64,000 nt of DNA from Antedon mediterranea (lineage: Eukaryota > Echinodermata > Crinoidea > Comatulida > Antedonidae), in NCBI RefSeq assembly GCF_964355755.1, contig NC_092672.1:27462501-27526500 (forward strand), written 5' to 3'. Under the pieces are notes generated by a model that ran no database searches, was not told the DNA's origin, and saw nothing but the letters and a program-made list of their open reading frames with translations. Below, in pieces: positions 60,401 to 64,000 of this stretch (its first letter is position 1; each line of letters begins with the position of its first letter). The position numbers and the translations under genes were made by a program.

Positions 60401-63400
60401 CATAAGGAATATACTCTGAAAACTTGACTTGAATTAACGGACAAAATAGTGCTAAGGAAAGAATAAATAAATAAATAAATAAAGATTTTGACAGAATCAA
60501 GAGGTTATATGCATGATAATGCATATAACCTTTACAGTACATGATACCATAGATATATAGTGTAAAATATTAATATTTACTAATGATGATGATACACTAT
60601 ACTTCACTGTATGAGTACGATACATGCGTCAATATCATGTTACATCCAGTTATTTTTCAGGTGAAAATCGGCAATTCATTTGCAACTCATAGAAATTTAT
60701 AGACATGTATCGCTAGTACGCTCATACAGGAATACGAACGAGTTTTACAAATTTTTCAATTTACGAATAACCTTTTGTACTGTGGGACATACTATGGGAG
60801 GATTTTAAGAGTATTGGGCATGTCTGGGATGGGGGGGTTCGCAGTTAAGGGGGGGGGGGGGGGGCGCCCGAAAAAAAAAAAAAAAACCCTGGCTACGGGC
60901 CAGTACACGCTTGCCTATGATAAAGTACCCAGTCAACGTGATAGTTATAACTTGCACATGCTCAAAACATGAAATGATGTCAGGGTATAAAAGTCGACAT
61001 AGTGGACGTGTAAATTGAAAAGTCCCTAATAATGTGTTTCTACTCTATTTTATTTCGACGATAAATGGTAGAAGAATTAAAATATTTATGAATTAATGGT
61101 ATCAAGAGACTTGCAATTGATTAGTTTTTCAAACGGTGATGATTGTTAAATATAGACATGGATACAAACACCGAATGTAGCAGATAGTATTTAGTAATGA
61201 TTTATGTTTAAAGCTGAAACTTGGGTCCATTAAGTCGTCAAGGTCAAAGGAATGACATGTGATGCATATATTAATTAACTAATCAAACTGCATGAATACA
61301 ATCGTGTGTGTATCTATATTTATATAACAGTTTAACACCTAAATAAATTCCTGTCATTTGATTGGACGATTGTGGGTCACATGGTGCGCAATAGTACGCA
61401 CTATTAAACGATCGTTTTAACACGTTCACTGCCACGGCGTATTTATACGTCAAAAATTGCGTGTCGCTACTTGCCAAGACGTAATACTACGTCAAAATCG
61501 TAGCACTTTTGTATTGTATGTAGAATCGCTGGCAGTGGTGATTGGAACAGGAATTATCGCATGGCAGTTTATGAATGATGTACGTAAACGATAATCTAAA
61601 AATAAATGTCATATGTTTGTTTGTGTTTATTCCCTCATGCATTGAATATGGCGCCCTCACACTCAATATAATCATCTCAAACGGGACTTGGCACTGGGAC
61701 AGAAATTACGGAAAATGCCTTGGCAGTCAATGTGTTAATAGTCCTTTTTTTCGTGTATGAAAAAAAAAAATCTGTTTGGCATTTTAAACAGATTTTTTTT
61801 ATTCTATTGCTTTTGAAATACAACAGCGCCACCTATTTTGTACTTTCGTTGAGAATCAATGTTATTGTTATGACTGGTTTAGTGATGGATACATTTTTGG
61901 AGAGATTTATTTTACATACGTTTGGTGATTGATGAGTTTTCTCGGCGCGGTTGAAATCACCGGGGCTCACACTGTAGATGATGGGTACTAATGCTAGTAA
62001 AATATAATATGCATTTAATACATATATTTTTTTGGGATAATTTACTAAGGGTAGAAGAATTTAGTTTATAAATAAATTATTTTAGTTAGTGAATAATTTG
62101 TTTAAACTGTGATGATTGTTAAACATAGACATGTATACAAACATAGAATGTAGCAAAGAGTATGAAAAAAAAAAAAAAAAGGTGGTTGTGATATCAGCAT
62201 GTGTACAGCAAACTATACTATTCTAGAGTACATGCAGTCATTCTGATTGATACATAACAATTTACAACTTACCCTTTATCCAAAACTGTTGAAAGTCAAA
62301 ATATATTTTAAAATCTTATTATTACAAAAAGTCATCATTTACATTTATAACATGTCTAAGTAGATTTTTGTCATTTGATTGGACGATGGGTCACATGATA
62401 TAAAAATAGTTGTTCGTATAAAATTGAATACTGAAATTTCATTTTGCGTCTTTGTCCTGTGTGGACGCCAGTTGATATAAACGTAATTACTGATGTATGT
62501 GGTTGGTTAATGTTAGTCCTGCCGCTACAATTACAGTTGTGGTACGTGAGTGCTGAGAAGCCGCCTCGTAAAAATATATGTTGTTGGGAATTGCGAGTTT
62601 GGTGTAAACCTCAGCAGACCACAGTGACTGTGTGTGTACGCGAATGCCGAGAAGCCGCCTCGCAATAATGTATGTTGGTGGGAATTCGAGTCCGGTGTGG
62701 ACCCAGCAGACCACAGTGTGTGTACGTGAATGCCGAGAAGCAGCCGTGACAATATTTGCGCGTTGTGTTGTGGATTTTCATGGCCCGGTAGATTTGCTTG
62801 GAATGTACATGTGTGGTGTTTCGTTTACCATTGGTACCAACGCAAAAAACGCAAGCTAGGCCTAGCCAAGGAAGAAAACTGGTGTGGACTGTCCGGTAGT
62901 GTCTGTTGTTGTTTTTTTTTGTGTTATTGAAATTTGGGTATTATTATCATTATTGTTTTATTTTGCTATTATTAATGTTATACATTCTGAAGTTTGCAAA
63001 CTTATTAAAGATGAATACAAATGAATAAATTAGTAGAGAACTCGTATTATTATTACGCATTGTGTGCGATAAAACAACTTGGCCACTTTGTGACACCATT
63101 CAAAATGTAATGTTAACATGTTTACTATTAATTATTATAACAAATTGCAGATATTTACCTTGTGAGTGTTATTTGAAAGTTCTTGTATCCAGCAATAAAT
63201 GATGATAATCTAGTTAAACTCTGTTTACCGGATCCACCTACGCCTACAAGCAGAGCATTGCCACGTGGTGTACGAATTATCCGAGATATCTGGTTCAAAA
63301 TCAATAAATTATTCAGAATAATGCATTTGGTTATGTCCATAAAGTACCAGAACCATCATGTATTCTGACAGTAACATGTTACTAAAAAAATTTTGAATCC

Positions 63401-64000
63401 TGACATGATATACACAAGCACACAGTGGTGTGGTAGCAGTGGCGTAACTCAGTGGGCAAAAAACCCTGGTTTAGCACTCATAAGGGGCCCTCCAACGGCT
63501 AGAATTTGCATTGGGACTGCTCATTGTCTGGGACCTCTTAGGCTCTGTGCCCCTGAGTTTAGTCAGTGAGCGCTTATAGTTGAGGTGAGATATAGATATA
63601 TTACCAAATATGGACACTCCCCAAAAAGAAAATGGAATAGTTCAGGCACCTTTAGCAGGCTGTATAAACGTCTCTCACGCATATCATCGTCCTCATATTT
63701 AGGAATAATGTCATATGTAGGGTCTATACAGGTAGGAATTTCACGAAATATACTAGTTTTTTATTACTGAGTATGTAGTGAACTTTATTAGGCCTACGTA
63801 TTCCACTTTTGGTACATAACGGTGATGAGTGGACCTTTTGTTTTATGAAGTAATTATATTATTGAAAGCATGTGTGTTCATTTCTAATCACATGACTCAA
63901 TCTTACCTCTCATAACATGCCTTTCATTTATCAAAATAAATAGTAGTGAAAATCTGCACTTACCTTGACAAGATGTGTCATTGCATCTTTAAAGAACACC
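36203..64000 (-). CDS. Axonemal dynein heavy chain, DNAH5/DNAH8 type (3-prime part, runs off the window)
   Basis: Thirty-one exons from 64000 down to the stop at 36203 give about 1,697 residues, all with GT/AG borders and matching phases. In order they cover the AAA4 P-loop ([12 protein letters not shown]) and Walker B (FIFTDNE), stalk coiled coil 1, the microtubule-binding domain ([20 protein letters not shown]), coiled coil 2, AAA5, AAA6 and the C-terminal domain ending [13 protein letters not shown]. The full protein should be about 4,600 residues, so the 5-prime two thirds lie beyond the right edge. The [10 protein letters not shown] linker and the [22 protein letters not shown] tail identify the outer-arm gamma-type chain rather than inner-arm or cytoplasmic dyneins. 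It drives microtubule sliding in motile cilia and sperm flagella. An antisense gene lies in its largest intron here. Confidence 0.95.
37087..37208 (-). CDS. Dynein exon (C-terminal domain)
   Basis: Encodes [20 protein letters not shown] and EDISSPPQ. Donor CACAA|GTGAGT. Confidence 0.92.
37464..37653 (-). CDS. Dynein exon (C-terminal domain)
   Basis: Encodes [20 protein letters not shown], then [13 protein letters not shown] and [11 protein letters not shown]. Strong match to dynein C-terminal domains. Confidence 0.95.
37989..38141 (-). CDS. Dynein exon (C-terminal domain)
   Basis: Encodes [36 protein letters not shown] and [10 protein letters not shown]. Acceptor ATCCTAG|GTGAAA. Confidence 0.95.
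38376..38532 (-). CDS. Dynein exon (C-terminal domain)
   Basis: Encodes [20 protein letters not shown], a glycine-rich [10 protein letters not shown] linker, then [14 protein letters not shown]. Confidence 0.94.
39346..39506 (-). CDS. Dynein exon (end of AAA6 / C-terminal start)
   Basis: Encodes [37 protein letters not shown] and [10 protein letters not shown]. Confidence 0.94.
40278..40379 (-). CDS. Dynein exon
   Basis: Encodes [20 protein letters not shown] and [14 protein letters not shown], the invariant [14 protein letters not shown] region. Confidence 0.95.
40483..40700. repeat. CTATTAAGGGGACACC-type repeat interrupted by a MITE
   Basis: Left end AACCCCTATTAAAAGGACAC and right end GGGTGTACCCTGAATAAGGG are separated by foldback MITE copy 3 (40509-40655), so the MITE is younger. 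Confidence 0.65.
40509..40655. repeat. Foldback MITE family, copy 3 (complete)
   Basis: Begins AAGCTCTGTCTACACTATCA and ends TGATAGTGTAGACAGAGCTT, a near-perfect terminal inverted repeat. Total about 147 bp. Confidence 0.85.
40831..40947 (-). CDS. Dynein exon
   Basis: Encodes [20 protein letters not shown] and [15 protein letters not shown]. Confidence 0.95.
41253..41408 (-). CDS. Dynein exon (AAA6)
   Basis: Encodes [20 protein letters not shown], then [19 protein letters not shown]. Confidence 0.95.
42027..42179 (-). CDS. Dynein exon (AAA6)
   Basis: Encodes [20 protein letters not shown], then [19 protein letters not shown], the classical QNCHL motif. Confidence 0.95.
42371..42690. repeat. 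MITE-like repeat with imperfect inverted ends
   Basis: Left CAATGGGCCC...TGTACATCCCCATTAGA and right TCTAATGGGGCTGTACACATGCCCATTG form an imperfect inverted repeat around about 260 bp of non-coding sequence. Confidence 0.55.
42917..42990 (-). CDS. Dynein exon (74 bp, AAA6)
   Basis: Encodes [20 protein letters not shown] and SASG. Small but phase-consistent. Confidence 0.93.
43286..43488 (-). CDS. Dynein exon (AAA6)
   Basis: Encodes [46 protein letters not shown] and the start of the next helix. The donor is GTTG|GTAAGG, so the GKVVDKDY read-through is intronic. Confidence 0.94.
43765..43905. repeat. Foldback MITE family, copy 4
   Basis: ATGTGCCCATATATGG, ACTATATTTGGGCATATCAC and the end ACTAGTTTGATAGGTAGATA match the family. 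Confidence 0.7.
43978..44096 (-). CDS. Dynein exon
   Basis: Encodes [20 protein letters not shown] and [19 protein letters not shown]. Confidence 0.94.
44235..44532 (-). repeat. tRNA-derived SINE (tRNA-Ser/Leu-like head)
   Basis: The minus strand begins CATGGCCGAGCGGTTAAGAA (A-box) and has GGATTCGAGGCTC (B-box), then a roughly 200-bp body. It ends in a (TTGA)n-like tail near 44210-44235. Located in a dynein intron. Confidence 0.7.
44618..44739 (-). CDS. Dynein exon
   Basis: Encodes [20 protein letters not shown] and [21 protein letters not shown]. Confidence 0.95.
44949..45139 (-). CDS. Dynein exon
   Basis: Encodes [40 protein letters not shown] and QEFQTLIKG. Acceptor TACCAG|GTCTGA. Confidence 0.95.
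45470..45584 (-). CDS. Dynein exon
   Basis: Encodes [20 protein letters not shown] and [19 protein letters not shown]. Confidence 0.95.
45655..45747. repeat. Foldback MITE family, copy 5 (short)
   Basis: GCACTGTCTACACTATCAAAC and GTTTGATAGTCTAGACAGGGC inverted ends enclose a shortened middle. Confidence 0.75.
46229..46565 (-). CDS. Dynein exon (after AAA5)
   Basis: Encodes [54 protein letters not shown] and the REEFRP end. Confidence 0.95.
46717..46806 (-). CDS. Dynein exon (90 bp)
   Basis: Encodes [20 protein letters not shown] and [10 protein letters not shown]. Confidence 0.95.
46935..47090 (-). CDS. Dynein exon (AAA5)
   Basis: Encodes [40 protein letters not shown] and [12 protein letters not shown]. 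Confidence 0.95.
47135..47225. repeat. CTATTAAGGGGACACC-type repeat fragment
   Basis: ACACCTATTAAGGGGACACT and GTCCTCTGAATAAGGGTATTC match the family. Dynein intron. Confidence 0.6.
47602..47757 (-). CDS. Dynein exon (AAA5)
   Basis: Encodes [39 protein letters not shown] and [13 protein letters not shown]. Confidence 0.95.
47920..48400. repeat. Dispersed repeat, copy 2 (see 19430-20620)
   Basis: Matches copy 1 at ACCACCTGATGTA, CGATTTGCCCCAAATTGGGG and TGACAGTTGCTTCTCAACG without the duplicated 262-bp unit. Confidence 0.7.
48474..48770. repeat. Long hairpin repeat plus dispersed ATTGGACGA-type element
   Basis: 48474-48632 is an imperfect inverted repeat with about 75-bp arms (AATGATGAAAGGTTATATCA / TGATATAACCTTTCATCATT). 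The following 140 bp match 61320-61420 in inverse orientation (CGTACTATTGC, GTGACCCACA, TCCAATCAAATGACAGGAAT), and a piece occurs at 62360-62400. Confidence 0.7.
48840..49008 (-). CDS. Dynein exon (AAA5)
   Basis: Encodes [35 protein letters not shown] and [11 protein letters not shown]. Confidence 0.95.
49493..49620 (-). CDS. Dynein exon (stalk coiled coil 2 base)
   Basis: Encodes [30 protein letters not shown] and [13 protein letters not shown]. Confidence 0.95.
50233..50370 (-). CDS. Dynein exon (stalk coiled coil 2)
   Basis: Encodes [35 protein letters not shown] and FDAAMKLKQ, with a heptad-rich pattern. Confidence 0.94.
50863..51078 (-). CDS. Dynein exon (microtubule-binding domain to coiled coil 2)
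   Basis: Encodes [47 protein letters not shown] and INKEVLPLK. Confidence 0.95.
51369..51713 (-). CDS. Dynein exon (coiled coil 1 and microtubule-binding domain)
   Basis: Encodes [53 protein letters not shown] and [20 protein letters not shown], the stalk tip that contacts microtubules. Confidence 0.95.
52211..52480. repeat. About 72-bp minisatellite, four units
   Basis: Units share GATATCAGAATGTTTGTATA, CATCATATCA and GAAGTGTGTTGTTTTG. Spacings are 75, 71 and 72 bp. Located in a dynein intron. Confidence 0.9.
52845..53067 (-). CDS. Dynein exon (coiled coil 1)
   Basis: Encodes [20 protein letters not shown], then [20 protein letters not shown] and [17 protein letters not shown]. Confidence 0.95.
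53248..53372. repeat. Foldback MITE family, copy 6
   Basis: AGCTCTGTCTACACTATCCA start, GTGATGTGCCCAAATACAGT and GTAGTGATATGATGTC. The right end is truncated. Confidence 0.7.
53388..53614 (-). CDS. Dynein exon (AAA4 C-terminal part)
   Basis: Encodes [40 protein letters not shown] and [14 protein letters not shown]. Confidence 0.95.
54110..54274 (-). CDS. Dynein exon (AAA4)
   Basis: Encodes [34 protein letters not shown] and [14 protein letters not shown]. Confidence 0.95.
54589..54742 (-). CDS. Dynein exon (AAA4 Walker B)
   Basis: Encodes [36 protein letters not shown] and [13 protein letters not shown]. Walker B is FIFTDNE. Confidence 0.95.
54743..55713. other. Proximal part of the 8.4-kb dynein intron
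   Basis: Very AT-rich. AAAAGA-x-TATAATGTGAT phrases recur at about 54772, 54933 and 55022 as an imperfect tandem repeat. No gene until the nested copy 4. Confidence 0.4.
55754..57814 (+). CDS. Mab-21/cGAS-like nucleotidyltransferase (copy 4), nested antisense in a dynein intron
   Basis: Intronless, 686 residues when started at the ATG at 55754. This start is preferred over one at 55715 because it puts GS at 56-57 and D69-x-D71 exactly as in copies 1 and 3. The candidate third catalytic Asp is at about 174 (MDQLYC). [20 protein letters not shown] and [14 protein letters not shown] form the Mab-21 helical domain. The helical TPR-like extension contains [20 protein letters not shown] and [20 protein letters not shown]. 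The hydrophobic tail is [13 protein letters not shown]. The whole gene sits inside the dynein intron between the AAA4 Walker A and Walker B exons, on the opposite strand, about 40 kb from the other copies. This may reflect retroposition or transposition of an already intronless gene. Confidence 0.92.
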   Translation: MSRILREDMDSIADSFLKMALSDRDLHIAQLRVEQKVRDIAFTELPLISYREYLQGSFYESMPKALCGDQDLMFSQPIYPVVLWPFEPEKMHPTGGYVIAEQNAKQPVYFTLKVHSNWPLDESLKDIVDKNGYIMPDVFINNEFHKVYTPSQGTYRNHGPSIELTSRDLVLVMDQLYCFTCQSWPLHSEDFFNREKRNNWPTQAIQRKMAKLDCLVVGVGHPRSASKEIEWRLSFSLAEKELCYELSEPYVRCMCALKAIKSSKYINLFSEVKSDSPTLFCSYFIKTACFWMCETFPPEGHSTMDLIRKTLDWLIKCYEESYLPHYFIRQQNLIGNLSRECCEEMIVSLTAVKQNLWCNVMSSIAAATGDIIKNSFSFILNISEEPNSPKDYAKVESFLLASVNRIEQMNNVLTQLMDGFVSCARLLFLNTLVFSEFNRIIEHNGVDPFVVLKLKFDNIIESVFENDDNLVPNGYTKFFKHHLYCCLGDAYTALLKCLQSRPTGRNDLGDYLNKPLEYYEKGSDFVYPDGWSDQCIGIQINVIKYYYLMNEEEKLKEKLANFEPVLRKVKRDKDVMTKLRKVYVLCASQNELANWHNIDNDLDLGLVVNDKIFVFNPIVFIFYVNAKISLKDGDIYRAYANLNEMKSSLTAIPILERYDIPLLITIIERLLANCLYRFWFLFRNLS
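57815..58628. other. Dynein intron, downstream of copy 4
   Basis: Includes the copy 4 3-prime flank, a GATTGATTGATTTT-type tail near 58110-58150 and a tRNA-like SINE head at 58378-58448. Confidence 0.4.
58378..58448 (-). repeat. tRNA-derived SINE head
   Basis: The minus strand has GTATGGCTCGGTGGTC (A-box-like) and CCGAGTTCGAGTCTC (B-box), then an A-rich stretch. The cloverleaf is imperfect. Confidence 0.5.
58629..59746. mobile_element. 1.1-kb TTAA-bounded element with inverted ends
   Basis: Left TTAAAATGGACCTGAATGGA and right TCCATTTCAGGTCCATTTTAA are inverted repeats of about 25-28 bp, each ending in TTAA. The interior is AT-rich with a CpG-containing patch around 58780-59040 and 59270-59360. 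No clear transposase. Confidence 0.65.
60003..60425 (+). repeat. GACC-array repeat element, copy D (core only)
   Basis: Matches the middle of copies A-C (TACGTGCGTAGCCAGTCACT, GCGCTACGCACGTAATTGTA, TTCCTGGCCATAAGGAATAT) but lacks the tetranucleotide arrays. Confidence 0.7.
60830..60900. repeat. Poly-G / poly-A low-complexity stretch
   Basis: A run of 16 G (60849-60864), then CGCCCG, then 16 A (60871-60886), then CCCTGGCTACGGGCC. Probably a repeat-element end. Confidence 0.8.
61320..61440. repeat. Dispersed repeat, inverse copy of 48640-48770
   Basis: ATTCCTGTCATTTGATTGGA, GTGGGTCACATG and TAGTACGCACTATTAAACG match the other copy in reverse. Confidence 0.7.
62540..62760. repeat. About 90-bp imperfect tandem repeat, 2.5 units
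   Basis: GTACGTGAGTGCTGAGAAGC, GTACGCGAATGCCGAGAAGC and GTACGTGAATGCCGAGAAGC recur with CAGCAGACCACAGTG. This creates several spurious ORFs on both strands. Confidence 0.8.
63159..63289 (-). CDS. Dynein exon (AAA4 P-loop)
   Basis: Encodes [20 protein letters not shown], then [20 protein letters not shown]. The P-loop is GVGGSGKQS. The acceptor is ATATCTCGG preceded by CAG. Confidence 0.95.
63290..63963. other. Dynein intron next to the window edge
   Basis: Contains a repeat-like CAGTGGCGTAACTCAGTGGG phrase at about 63430 and a protein-like minus-strand open stretch at about 63640-63740 that does not fit the dynein reading phase. Confidence 0.4.
63964..64000 (-). CDS. Dynein exon, partial at window edge
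   Basis: Encodes [12 protein letters not shown] directly before ISRIIRTP of the next exon. Donor GTCAAG|GTAAGT. Continues beyond the window. Confidence 0.9.

Noticed and set aside
62444-62930. Overlapping ORFs on both strands
   Set aside because: Produced by the roughly 90-bp tandem repeat, which lacks stops in several frames. The translations are low-complexity and repeat-like.

Overview
The window reads as a piece of an AT-rich animal nuclear genome, most likely a marine invertebrate deuterostome. I favour an echinoderm, at moderate to low confidence. The evidence is spliced animal genes with GT/AG introns, an axonemal dynein heavy chain, an SLC6 neurotransmitter transporter, many tRNA-derived SINE heads, MITE-like repeats, and strong over-use of the octamer TAGGCCTA.

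Layout. From 1 to about 21 kb lie three complete intronless genes on the + strand (704-2659, 10989-13052, 16088-18124) plus a decayed fourth copy (about 13425-13735). They encode Mab-21/cGAS-like nucleotidyltransferases. They are separated by a broken LINE (about 4370-6190) and a dense field of nested repeats (6.7-9.3 kb). That field includes two copies of a hammerhead-ribozyme-like core typical of Penelope-like retroelements. From 21.5 to 30.9 kb on the + strand is a 14-exon SLC6 transporter of the glycine-transporter type. From 31.1 to 34.3 kb sits a 3.2-kb element with roughly 600-bp inverted termini ending in TTAA. From 36.2 kb to the right edge, on the minus strand, is the 3-prime part of an axonemal outer-arm dynein heavy chain of the DNAH5/DNAH8 type. 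I resolved 31 exons with consistent phases, covering about 1,697 residues from just before the AAA4 P-loop to the stop. A fourth intact Mab-21/cGAS-like gene (55754-57814, + strand) lies nested and antisense in the 8.4-kb dynein intron between the AAA4 Walker A and Walker B exons.

The main biological interest is the Mab-21/cGAS-like family. All four intact copies keep the GS motif, the D-x-D acidic pair and a candidate third catalytic Asp. They share a roughly 300-residue helical, TPR-like C-terminal extension and a hydrophobic aromatic C-terminal tail. Animal cGAS-like receptors make cyclic nucleotide signals in innate immunity, so an expanded immune-sensor family is a reasonable inference, though not shown here. 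The SLC6 and dynein genes converge (stops at 30923 and 36203) and look like ordinary conserved genes. The rest of the window is repeats and unexplained AT-rich sequence.
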